Shown in pieces: positions 16,766-24,909 of a stretch of DNA of 64,000 nt. The first letter of the stretch is position 1. Each line of letters begins with the position of its first letter. Position numbers and translations under genes: made by a program. The notes beneath the pieces are model-generated. The model saw only the letters and a list, made by a program, of their open reading frames with translations. It ran no database searches and had not been told where the DNA came from. This DNA is from B10-G9 sp964627755 (GTDB lineage: Bacteria > Chloroflexota > Anaerolineae > Anaerolineales > UBA11858), in contig CAZVIH010000064.1 in NCBI GenBank assembly GCA_964627755.1, forward strand, positions 62,001 through 126,000. Reading direction: 5' to 3'.

Positions 16766-16774
16766 ATTTTAACA
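16766..16774 (-). promoter_or_regulatory. Extended -10 promoter placed for a leaderless smpB mRNA
   Basis: On the minus strand TGT-TAAAAT is followed by GAGCCC and then the smpB ATG. With the last base of the hexamer at -7, transcription would begin at the A of ATG. The -35 is poor, as is usual with an extended -10. Confidence 0.5.
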
Positions 16775-16797
16775 CAGATTGGTTTTAAGGCAGTTCC

Positions 16798-17865
16798 TCA
16801 ATCGATGACGATCCGGGTGCCGTAACCTGTATTAAACCATTCGCAGTGTTTTTTATAGGGAGGGGCGTAGGCTGGGTTTACCCACCTGAAAACCCATTTT
16901 GCATCACTGTTTCTCATATTTACACAGCCATGGCTCATCGGCCTGCCAAAATTGTTATGCCAATACGTCCCATGGATCGCTACACCGGTCTCATAGATGA
17001 AAAATGTCGTCCAGGGCACACCTGGCAAAGTATAACTGCCCGGCGCACCAGTAGCGATTGTTCCACCCATGTGTTTTGAGGGAAATTTCGAAGTCACATT
17101 AAATGTTCCCCTTGGTGTGGCTGTTGCGTTTGGATCTTTTAGATTGACTTCTTTATAACCCAGCCCTGAAGAAATTTCCGTTTTAAAAACTAATTTTTCG
17201 CCTTCAAATGCCGATAGGGTTTGATCTCTCAACGAGATCTGGATCTGTTTATCTTCGGGAGGGACATGGATGCTGGTTGGCAGATATTCATTATCGTGGA
17301 CCAGACGTAAATGCTCCCGGCGCACGTAATAAACCAGTGTGTCAGAGAGTTGAGATGTAAGTTCGTACCAGAGTTCTCCGTTCGGTCCACTTTTTACACC
17401 GGTTATCCAGTGAGTGGTTTCGTAATATAGTCGGTACTTCTTTTTCCAACCCTGATATTCGCTGAAAGAATAGGCTTCCGTATAAGGAACAGTGACCTCA
17501 GCCAGGTTGCCGCATTCGAAGATATCGTCAAGCGGTTGATTCAGGCGGTAGCGGGTATGCTGGACATAAACACCCGGCAGATATCCACCCCAGACGCGGT
17601 ACCAATATGCCAGTGGGTGGTCACCGTCCTGAATTTCAAGTTCATAATAAAGGTGGAGAAGTTCATCGAAGCTGGTTTTACGGACAACGTCACTTTCATA
17701 GTCTGGTTCCTTGTAAATGTAAATGACCTTCTCATCGGCAGCGATCCTGCCAATAATGCCACGAGTCTTCCTGCTTCCAGGCAGAGAAGATCCTGGCGAA
17801 AATCCCGCGCCAAGCAAGCCTATTAGGGATAATTTGAGAAAGTCTTTTCGTGTGACGGATATCAA
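16798..17865 (-). CDS. L,D-transpeptidase (YkuD domain), exported
   Basis: A 355-residue exported protein. The N-terminus TRKDFLKLS followed by a hydrophobic stretch resembles a twin-arginine-type signal with RK in place of RR. The middle has SH3-like beta segments (residues about 35-180). The C-terminal YkuD catalytic domain carries HGTYWHNNFGRPMSHGCVNM, where the SHGC cysteine is the nucleophile. The enzyme would cross-link peptidoglycan (3-3 links) or attach proteins to it, implying this organism has a cell wall with murein. The start is TTG 17863-17865, fixed by an in-frame stop just upstream and a GGAGGTG site. Confidence 0.9.
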   Translation of the reverse strand: MISVTRKDFLKLSLIGLLGAGFSPGSSLPGSRKTRGIIGRIAADEKVIYIYKEPDYESDVVRKTSFDELLHLYYELEIQDGDHPLAYWYRVWGGYLPGVYVQHTRYRLNQPLDDIFECGNLAEVTVPYTEAYSFSEYQGWKKKYRLYYETTHWITGVKSGPNGELWYELTSQLSDTLVYYVRREHLRLVHDNEYLPTSIHVPPEDKQIQISLRDQTLSAFEGEKLVFKTEISSGLGYKEVNLKDPNATATPRGTFNVTSKFPSKHMGGTIATGAPGSYTLPGVPWTTFFIYETGVAIHGTYWHNNFGRPMSHGCVNMRNSDAKWVFRWVNPAYAPPYKKHCEWFNTGYGTRIVID

Positions 17866-17994
17866 TCAACACCTCCAAACCAGATTCTATCGAAGAGTAA
17901 CCGGAAATACAAGCAAAGCAAATCATAATCTTGATGTTTCGTTAATCAAATTTATTCCCCGTTATAATTAAATTAAGACTGGGGAGGATCTGTT

Positions 17995-18906
17995 GTGTTT
18001 GTTCCCGCTTACCACAAATTGCTCCAAACAGGAGAGGATAAAAAACGATTTGCAGCCCTGGTAGATCGTTTATTCAAGTGTGATATTTGCCCCCGGAATT
18101 GTGGGGTCAATCGAATGATTGGAGAAGTCGGTATATGTGGTGTAGCTGAGCGAGTGTGGATCAACAGTTATGGACCTCATCATGGAGAAGAAGACCCTCT
18201 CCGGGGGAAGAATGGATCAGGAACAATTTTCTTTAGTGGGTGTAATCTTACTTGTCTTTATTGCCAAAACGCGGATATCAGTCAAAAGCTGACTGGGATG
18301 GAAATCACGAATAGAGAACTTGCGGATTTGATGCTGGAACTGCAGGGCAAGGGTTGTCATAATATTAACCTGGTATCGCCTAGTCATGTTGTACCTCAAA
18401 TAGTAGGCGCTATCTTCCTGGCTGCGAAAGATGGGTTAAACCTACCTATTGTGTACAACACGGGAGGGTATGATTTTTTGCCTACACTCCAGCTTCTGGA
18501 TGGGATCATTGATATCTATTTGCCAGATATGAAATATAATGCTGAAAATGTAGGACGGGAATTGTCTGGCATCCCCTTTTATCCCGTGGTGAACCAGGCG
18601 GCTGTGATGGAAATGCACCGACAGGTGGGGGATTTGAAAATGGCACCAAACGGAATAGCGGAGAGGGGATTGCTGATACGGCATCTTCTTCTTCCAAATG
18701 GTCTGGCTGGATCAGAGCAGATCCTTCGATTTATCGCCGAGCAGATTTCATTAGATACCTACCTTAACATCATGGACCAATATCGCCCTGCCTACCAGGC
18801 CTATCGCAAAGATGGACTAAACCGGAAGATAACAAGAACAGAATACCTGAATGTTATCCATTTGGCAGATACGCTGGGATTGACCCGTTTGGACAGCCGA
18901 CCCTGA
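17995..18906 (+). CDS. Radical SAM protein, PflX/PflA-like
   Basis: A 303-residue radical SAM protein of the PflX (pyruvate formate-lyase activase-like) group. The [4Fe-4S]/SAM motif CxxxCxxC is C83-NLT-C87-LY-C90. An additional CDICPRNC cluster-like motif at about 29-36 and GICG near 48 are typical of this group. No glycyl-radical enzyme is encoded nearby, so its target is unknown. The start is GTG 17995-17997 with GGGGAGGAT 6-8 bases upstream, and a TATAAT at 17963-17968 is a plausible -10. Confidence 0.88.
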   Translation: MFVPAYHKLLQTGEDKKRFAALVDRLFKCDICPRNCGVNRMIGEVGICGVAERVWINSYGPHHGEEDPLRGKNGSGTIFFSGCNLTCLYCQNADISQKLTGMEITNRELADLMLELQGKGCHNINLVSPSHVVPQIVGAIFLAAKDGLNLPIVYNTGGYDFLPTLQLLDGIIDIYLPDMKYNAENVGRELSGIPFYPVVNQAAVMEMHRQVGDLKMAPNGIAERGLLIRHLLLPNGLAGSEQILRFIAEQISLDTYLNIMDQYRPAYQAYRKDGLNRKITRTEYLNVIHLADTLGLTRLDSRP

Positions 18907-18935
18907 TTTTATGTCCCATAATAATTGCGACCAGA

Positions 18936-18944
18936 TGTTATAAT
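18936..18944 (+). promoter_or_regulatory. Extended -10 promoter before yebC
   Basis: TGT followed by a perfect TATAAT, the same extended -10 form as at 10582. It lies 85 bp before the yebC start and probably drives the yebC-ruvC-mgtC-like-ruvA run. Confidence 0.6.
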
Positions 18945-19029
18945 ACGACCAGCCCGAAAAGCTAGAGATTATTATCTTTTTGGGAAATTCCACTGCACTT
19001 ATAAATCCACTGGTTTTTGGAGGTTTCTC

Positions 19030-19779
19030 ATGTCAGGTCATTCAAAATGGTCGACCATCAAACATAAAAAAGCTGCGACAGATGCGCGCCGAGGCGCTGC
19101 TTATACTAAGTTAGCGCGGGAAATCCAGATCGCTGCCCGGGAAGGCGGGGGAGATCCGGAAACTAATTTTGGGCTGCGACTGGCGATGGATCGAGCCAGA
19201 GCGGCCAACATGCCCAGTTCCAATATCGATCGGGCTGTCAAACGCGGCACTGGTGAGGATAAAGATGCTGCTCAGATGGAAAAGATTTACTATGAGGGTT
19301 ATGCCCCGAATGGTGTTGCGGTAATTTTGAACTGCATCACGGATAACCGTAATCGAACTGTGGCTGATATCCGGCATGTGTTGACCAAACATGGTGGAAC
19401 CATGGGGCAGGAAGGATCAGTTTCCTGGCAGTTCACCAGGAAATCATTTTTTAATATCCCTTGTGGCGATCTTAGCTTTGATGAGTTATTTGAGATTGCT
19501 GCGGAAGGCGGCGCTGATGATGTGATTGAGGAAAATGATTATTTTGAGATCATTGGTCCGGTCGAAGTTTTTAAAACAATCTTTGATCAATTAAAAACTG
19601 CAAATATCAATCCGGACACTTCCGGACTGAGAATGGACCCAAATCAGGAAATCGAACTGGACCTGGAAAGTACCAAGAAGGTAATGAAAGTGATTGATTT
19701 GCTGGAAGAATTGGATGATGTCTTGGAAGTATATACCAATCTGAAGATAAGTGATGAAGCTCTGGAAGGGCTGGCATAA
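19030..19779 (+). CDS. yebC: YebC/TACO1-family regulatory protein
   Basis: A 249-residue YebC-family protein with the diagnostic N-terminus SGHSKWSTIKHKKAATDARRG, then RAANMPSSNIDRAVKRGTG and YEGYAPNGVAVI. The family has been linked to transcription control and, more recently, to relief of ribosome stalling at proline stretches. ATG 19030-19032 has GGAGG 6-7 bases upstream; the open frame extends further left without a site. It is 4 bp from ruvC, a classical yebC-ruvC pairing. Confidence 0.96.
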   Translation: MSGHSKWSTIKHKKAATDARRGAAYTKLAREIQIAAREGGGDPETNFGLRLAMDRARAANMPSSNIDRAVKRGTGEDKDAAQMEKIYYEGYAPNGVAVILNCITDNRNRTVADIRHVLTKHGGTMGQEGSVSWQFTRKSFFNIPCGDLSFDELFEIAAEGGADDVIEENDYFEIIGPVEVFKTIFDQLKTANINPDTSGLRMDPNQEIELDLESTKKVMKVIDLLEELDDVLEVYTNLKISDEALEGLA

Positions 19780-19783
19780 CTTT

Positions 19784-20293
19784 ATGGCTGAATCGAGGGT
19801 AGTGATTGGGATCGATCCGGGTACTGCAATTACTGGATACGGACTGATCAGAGAGGCAAAAGATGGTGATCTGACGTGGCTGGCGCATGGAGTGATTACC
19901 ACCGCAAGTGATTGGGATGAACCCCGCCGACTGCTCCACCTCTATCGAACCCTATTGAAGATCATAAATGAAACAAACCCGGATTGCTGCGCCGTTGAGA
20001 AGTTATTCTTTCAGAAGAATGTCAAGACTGCATTGAACGTTGGGCAGGGCCGGGGAGCTGCGTTGATCGCAATAGCGGAAGCAGGTTTGCCAATTGGAGA
20101 ATACACACCATTGGCCATAAAACAGGCTGTTGTAGGGTATGGAAAAGCAGATAAGAACCAGGTCCAGCAAATGGTGAAACTTCTGCTGGAATTAGAAGAA
20201 ATTCCGAAGCCGGACGATGCTGCGGATGCTCTAGCGGTCGCAATCTGCCATTTACATTCAACACGCGGGTTAATGAGTATAAACCATGATTAA
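19784..20293 (+). CDS. ruvC: Holliday junction resolvase RuvC
   Basis: A 169-residue RuvC endonuclease. The acidic catalytic residues are seen in GIDPGTAITGYG (Asp11), CAVEKLFF (Glu near 71) and PDDAADALAVAICH near the C-terminus. FFQKNVKTAL is the usual DNA-contact segment. It cuts Holliday junctions together with RuvAB. ATG 19784-19786 follows the yebC stop by 4 bp. Its 3' end overlaps the next gene by 8 bp. ruvA lies one gene downstream; ruvB is not in the window. Confidence 0.95.
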   Translation: MAESRVVIGIDPGTAITGYGLIREAKDGDLTWLAHGVITTASDWDEPRRLLHLYRTLLKIINETNPDCCAVEKLFFQKNVKTALNVGQGRGAALIAIAEAGLPIGEYTPLAIKQAVVGYGKADKNQVQQMVKLLLELEEIPKPDDAADALAVAICHLHSTRGLMSINHD

Positions 20294-21551
20294 TCAAGAC
20301 ATTTTCCTTCGTTTTGGCGCATCACTTTTAATTGGTGTTTTGATCGGCATGCAGCGAGAATATGCTTATGATTCAAGTAAAGGTAGGGGATTATTCGCTG
20401 GCGCTCGAACCTTTGCGTTAATGAGCCTGGTAGGTTCAACGGCGGCATTTTTAGCGGATACCCTTAATTCGATTTGGGTATTCATCAGCATTGTTGGTCT
20501 GACGAGCTTGATGGTGATCGTTGCTTATTATATAACCGCCACTGAACGAGAAGAAATCGGCCTTACTTCGGAAGTTGCTGCCTTGCTCACGATCCTGATT
20601 GGAGCGATCTGTTATATCCATTCTATTGAGTTAGCTGCGGCCATGGGGGTCGTAACCACGGTTTTACTGGCTGTGAAAGGGGAGTTTCGTCAATTTGTCA
20701 GGGTTATCACCCAGGAGGATGTTTTTGCTACACTCCAGTTTGCGGTGATTACCGCGATCGTTTTGCCTGTTTTACCAAATAAAACCTTTGGTGTTCCTCC
20801 TTTTGATGTGCTGAATCCTTCCCAGATCTGGGAAATGGTTATTTTTATCTCCGGGATAAATTTCCTGGGTTATATCCTGGTCAAGGTGGTGGGCCCAAAG
20901 AAGGGCTTGGGTATCAGTGGTCTGTTGGGCGGGCTTGCATCGAGTACTGCGACCACCATGAGTTTTTCAGAGCGGAGTAAGTCGCAGACGGGAATGGAGA
21001 AACCGTTTGCCGTGGCAATAATTGTGGCCTGGATCATCATGTTTATCCGGGTCATCGTTGAAATTGCCGTGGTCAATAATCGGCTGCTATCTGGAGTATG
21101 GCCAGCATTAACAGCCATGGGACTGGCCGGATTGGTATATGCGGTTTATCTTTACTTCTCCCAATCCGCCATCGATGAAGAAGAATTGGCATTATCCAAT
21201 CCATTTGAACTTGGAACGGCAATAAAGTTCGGTTTGATTTATGCTCTGGTCTTATTGGGCACAAAAGCGGCTGAGCTCTATATAGGCGAAAAAGCGATCT
21301 ATCTGACCAGTATTATTGCCGGATTGGCAGATGTCGATGCGATAACTTTATCCATCTCAGACCTGACCCGGAGTGGAGGAAGTATAACCCTGGATACCGG
21401 GAAATATGCCATAATATTCGCTACGATGTCAAATACTATTGCTAAAGGCGCTCTGGTTTTTTCGATCGGGTCCAAGGCACTAAGAAAATTCATTTGGCCA
21501 ATTATGACTGTGATGGTGATTATCGGTATTGGAATTGGCTTTTTACTATGA
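20286..21551 (+). CDS. MgtC/SapB-DUF4010 membrane protein
   Basis: A 421-residue integral membrane protein with about 11-12 hydrophobic segments. The N-terminal third matches MgtC/SapB (FGASLLIGVLIGMQREY, GLFAGARTFALMSLVGS). The C-terminal part (GLLGGLASSTATTMSFSERSK, IIAGLADVDAITLSISDLTRSG) is typical of DUF4010. The combination is a known but uncharacterised family, sometimes linked to magnesium homeostasis. It is inserted between ruvC and ruvA with an 8-bp overlap with ruvC, so it is translated with the recombination genes. Confidence 0.88.
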   Translation: MINQDIFLRFGASLLIGVLIGMQREYAYDSSKGRGLFAGARTFALMSLVGSTAAFLADTLNSIWVFISIVGLTSLMVIVAYYITATEREEIGLTSEVAALLTILIGAICYIHSIELAAAMGVVTTVLLAVKGEFRQFVRVITQEDVFATLQFAVITAIVLPVLPNKTFGVPPFDVLNPSQIWEMVIFISGINFLGYILVKVVGPKKGLGISGLLGGLASSTATTMSFSERSKSQTGMEKPFAVAIIVAWIIMFIRVIVEIAVVNNRLLSGVWPALTAMGLAGLVYAVYLYFSQSAIDEEELALSNPFELGTAIKFGLIYALVLLGTKAAELYIGEKAIYLTSIIAGLADVDAITLSISDLTRSGGSITLDTGKYAIIFATMSNTIAKGALVFSIGSKALRKFIWPIMTVMVIIGIGIGFLL

Positions 21552-21561
21552 GAGATGAGAT

Positions 21562-22137
21562 ATGATTGCAAGTCTGCATGGGCAAGTCATCCAGAAAGGG
21601 GAAGACAACCTGGTTGTTGAGGTAGGGGGAATTGGTTTCCTGGTTTATGTGACCGAGTTCCTGGTTCAAACCCAGCGCCGGGGAGAAACGGTATCACTTT
21701 TTACACATTTGGTTGTGAGAGAGGATTCACTCACATTATTTGGCTTTCAGGAGCAGGAAGAAGTCTCATTATTCCAGGAACTGATCAAAGTCAATGGAGT
21801 AGGGCCAAGATTGGCCCTGGAAACCCTCTCCACTCACACCCCCCATGTGATCAAACGTGCAGTCCTGAATAAACAGGATGAGATCTTCGCCCAGGTCTCT
21901 GGCATTGGTAAAAAAACCGCCCAGAAAATATTGTTATATCTTGAAGATCGGGTAACCTTTACTGATGAAATGGTGATTTCCCCTGAAAGCGCTGGGATTA
22001 ACGCAGAGGTCCAGGAAGCGTTGGTGACCCTGGGTTATTCTGTTCTCGAAGCCCAGGCTGCCCTTCAGACTTTACCTGATGACGCCCCTCTGGATCTGGA
22101 AACAAGGCTCACTATTGCCCTGAGGTTCTTCAGTTGA
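21562..22137 (+). CDS. ruvA: Holliday junction DNA-binding protein RuvA
   Basis: A 191-residue RuvA with the N-terminal OB-fold (MIASLHGQVIQK, VGGIGFLVYVTE), tandem helix-hairpin-helix motifs (VNGVGPRLALETLS, VSGIGKKTAQKILLYL) and a C-terminal domain III (EVQEALVTLGYS). It forms the tetramer that holds Holliday junctions for RuvB. It is separated from ruvC by the MgtC-like gene; a 157-bp gap and a new leader separate it from atpA. Confidence 0.96.
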   Translation: MIASLHGQVIQKGEDNLVVEVGGIGFLVYVTEFLVQTQRRGETVSLFTHLVVREDSLTLFGFQEQEEVSLFQELIKVNGVGPRLALETLSTHTPHVIKRAVLNKQDEIFAQVSGIGKKTAQKILLYLEDRVTFTDEMVISPESAGINAEVQEALVTLGYSVLEAQAALQTLPDDAPLDLETRLTIALRFFS

Positions 22138-22294
22138 GGGGGCTATTGCTGGACAATATGCCGACTATCAGTTATCATTTTTTCGATTGCATTAAATATT
22201 TTCTGAAATTAAAAATTTTTAAAGGATTGATCGGAAAAAGGACTGGACCGATGGTCATTTTTCGGTTTGCTTTATTAAACACAGCGGAGGTATC

Positions 22295-23938
22295 GTGACG
22301 GAATCCATTAATCAAATTACAGCAGAGTTCAAGAAATTTATTGATGAATTTCAGCCTACGACTGGGGTACAGAGTGTTGGGTATGTTCTCGATGCTGGAG
22401 ATGGTATTGCCCATGTATCAGGTCTTGCCGATGTTAGAGCTCAGGAACTGGTCCAATTCAGTAACGGTGTTCTGGGAACTGCATTCAACCTCGAAAAGGA
22501 TAGTGTGGGTGTCATCATCATGGGGGAATTTGATGAGATCATTGAGGGAATGGAAGTGCGATCCACCAACCGTATTACCTCGGTTCCGGTAGGTGATGGT
22601 TTGATCGGACGGGTCGTGAACGCTATTGGAGAACCAATAGACGGGAAAGGACCCATTCGCAATGCTGGTTATCGACCTGTTGAATTCATTGCTCCAGGTG
22701 TGATCGAACGAACAGATGTGGATCAGCCACTTCAGACAGGGATTAAAGCAATTGACTCTATGATCCCTATTGGCAGAGGTCAGCGGGAATTGATCATTGG
22801 AGACAGACAGACCGGAAAGACAGCTATTGCCCTTGATACCATTATCAATCAGAAAGGCAAAGGAGTAATCTGTATCTATGTAGCCATCGGCCAGAAAAAA
22901 GCTGGTGTTGCCAGGACTGTTGCCATTCTGGAAGAACACGGTGCCATGGAGCATACGATTATTGTTTCTGCTTCGGCGGACGAACCCAGTGCTTTGCAGT
23001 ATATTGCTCCGTACGCCGGCTGTGCAATGGGCGAAGAATTCATGGTTAATGGCAGGGATGCATTGATCGTTTACGATGATCTTTCCAAACATGCCTGGTC
23101 CTATCGTGAGATTTCCTTGCTTCTCAGACGTCCACCAGGACGTGAGGCTTATCCAGGAGATTTGTTTTACCTGCACTCCCGTTTACTGGAAAGGGCTGCC
23201 CGGATGGCTGATGACTTTGTGATTGTGCCGGAGGATTATAAAGAAACTCTGGCTGATCCGAAAGATGCTGTTAACGGAAAAATCTATAGAGGTCCTGTGG
23301 CAAAAGATGATGCCAAACATGATCTGGAAGCCGGAGAAAAGGGGAAGATTGTTAAAGTCAAAGGAACAGGGGGTTCATTAACAGCGCTGCCCATCATTGA
23401 AACTCTCTTGGGTGATGTATCTGCTTATGTGCCGACTAATGTTATTTCGATCACAGACGGTCAGATTTACCTTGAAAACGACCTTTTCTATTCCGGAATT
23501 CGGCCCGCTATTAATGCCGGCATATCGGTCTCGCGCGTTGGCGGTGATGCCCAGATTAAGGCCATGAAACAAGTTGCTGGTCAGCTGCGTCTGGAAATGG
23601 CTGCTTTCCGCGAATTAGCGGCATTTGCACAATTTGGTTCTGATCTTGATAAAGCGACCCAGGCAAGACTGGATCGGGGCCGACGTTTGCGCGAAATTCT
23701 CAAACAACCCCAGTTCTCTCCTGTGCCGATAGCCAATCAGATCGTGGTGATATATGCGGCTACCAAAGGTTATGCGGATGAGATCCAAGTGGCAGATATG
23801 GCCAAATGGGAAAATGACCTGAATCGATACGTTGAAAGCAGCCATCCAGATCTGCTCTCCGCCATTTTGGAAGAAAAACAACTTACTGATAAGGTAGAAG
23901 AGCAACTAAAGGCTGCCCTGGATGGGTTTTCATTCTAA
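22295..23938 (+). CDS. atpA: F1Fo ATP synthase alpha subunit, with an insertion
   Basis: A 547-residue alpha subunit, longer than the usual 500-515. The P-loop GDRQTGKTAIA lies at about residues 169-179, and DDLSKHAWSYREISLLLRRPPGREAYPGD, LLERAARM, SLTALPIIET and SVSRVGGDAQ are all standard. Between LERAARM and GSLTALP about 53 residues occur, where Bacillus has about 5 and E. coli about 16. That adds a lysine/acid-rich loop of roughly 35-45 residues. The start is GTG 22295-22297 with GCGGAGG. It begins an F1-only run, atpA-atpG-atpD-atpC. Confidence 0.96.
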   Translation: MTESINQITAEFKKFIDEFQPTTGVQSVGYVLDAGDGIAHVSGLADVRAQELVQFSNGVLGTAFNLEKDSVGVIIMGEFDEIIEGMEVRSTNRITSVPVGDGLIGRVVNAIGEPIDGKGPIRNAGYRPVEFIAPGVIERTDVDQPLQTGIKAIDSMIPIGRGQRELIIGDRQTGKTAIALDTIINQKGKGVICIYVAIGQKKAGVARTVAILEEHGAMEHTIIVSASADEPSALQYIAPYAGCAMGEEFMVNGRDALIVYDDLSKHAWSYREISLLLRRPPGREAYPGDLFYLHSRLLERAARMADDFVIVPEDYKETLADPKDAVNGKIYRGPVAKDDAKHDLEAGEKGKIVKVKGTGGSLTALPIIETLLGDVSAYVPTNVISITDGQIYLENDLFYSGIRPAINAGISVSRVGGDAQIKAMKQVAGQLRLEMAAFRELAAFAQFGSDLDKATQARLDRGRRLREILKQPQFSPVPIANQIVVIYAATKGYADEIQVADMAKWENDLNRYVESSHPDLLSAILEEKQLTDKVEEQLKAALDGFSF

Positions 23939-23977
23939 GTGAGTAAAACAGGCCAATTTTCTCCAGGATATTGATAT

Positions 23978-24862
23978 ATGGCAAATGCTAGAGAAGTAAA
24001 GCAGCGCATCAAAAGTGTCAAGAATATATCTCAGGTGACCCGGGCTCTGCAAGCTGTCAGCGCCAGTAAAGTGCGCAAGGCTATCGACCAGCTTGAAGAT
24101 ACCCGCCCTTATTCAGTTAAAGCCTGGCAGGTGCTGCAGCATATTGCACAGCAGCCGGGCCGATCAACTCTGCACCCAATGCTGGCAAAACATGCTGAAG
24201 TCAAACGCATAATTGCCATTGTTATCAGTGGTGATCGGGGATTGGCAGGCGCATATAACTCCAATTTGATCAGGAAAGCTGATGAGTGGGCTGAAACCAT
24301 AGATATTCCGGTGAAATACATCACTGTCGGTAGGCGAGGTCGTGATCAGCTGCTACGGAGGGGGAAGGACATCCTGGCTGAGTTCAGCAATTTACCAGCC
24401 CAGCCATCTTACAACGATATTTCTCCAGTAGGTTATATTGCCGTTGATAAATATTTGGACGACGAAGTGGATGAGGTGTACCTGATCTATACCAAGTTCA
24501 TTAACCGGATGAATCATCAGCCTGTAGTCAAGAAGATACTCCCACTGGATCCTTCTTCCGAGGATCGCGTGAAGGATTTTGAAATCAAAGAGGCGTTAGT
24601 TGGAGGATATATCTTCGAACCGAATCAAAGATCACTTCTGGACGAGATCCTTCCCCGCTTCACCGTGCTGCAAGTCTTTCATGCAGTGATTGAATCCCTG
24701 GCAAGTGAACATTCTGCCCGAATGGTGGCAATGAAAAATGCCACTGATAACGCAACCGACCTGGCAGATGCCCTGCAATTGGAATACAACAAAGCCCGGC
24801 AGCAGGCTATTACAAATGAAATGCTCGATATTGCGGGTGGGTCAGAAGCAATATCTGATTAG
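23978..24862 (+). CDS. atpG: F1Fo ATP synthase gamma subunit
   Basis: A 294-residue gamma subunit, the central rotor shaft. The N-terminal helix (REVKQRIKSVKNISQVTRALQAVSASKVRKA-type), the ISGDRGLAGAYN segment and the C-terminal helix (SEHSARMVAMKNATDNATDL) are the family signatures. It lies 39 bp after atpA with AGGA about 10 bases before ATG 23978-23980. Confidence 0.96.
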   Translation: MANAREVKQRIKSVKNISQVTRALQAVSASKVRKAIDQLEDTRPYSVKAWQVLQHIAQQPGRSTLHPMLAKHAEVKRIIAIVISGDRGLAGAYNSNLIRKADEWAETIDIPVKYITVGRRGRDQLLRRGKDILAEFSNLPAQPSYNDISPVGYIAVDKYLDDEVDEVYLIYTKFINRMNHQPVVKKILPLDPSSEDRVKDFEIKEALVGGYIFEPNQRSLLDEILPRFTVLQVFHAVIESLASEHSARMVAMKNATDNATDLADALQLEYNKARQQAITNEMLDIAGGSEAISD

Positions 24863-24909
24863 TAGATAGTTTGGTATAAACCGAAAGATTTATTTGAGTG
24901 GAGGGTTTA

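Noticed and set aside
18925..19029. Longer yebC start at 18925
   Set aside because: The extension covers the promoter TATAAT and lacks family homology; GGAGG precedes ATG 19030.
22418..23176. Long open frame (252 codons) antisense to atpA
   Set aside because: It is the mirror of a strongly conserved coding region, has no recognisable family and no ribosome binding site.
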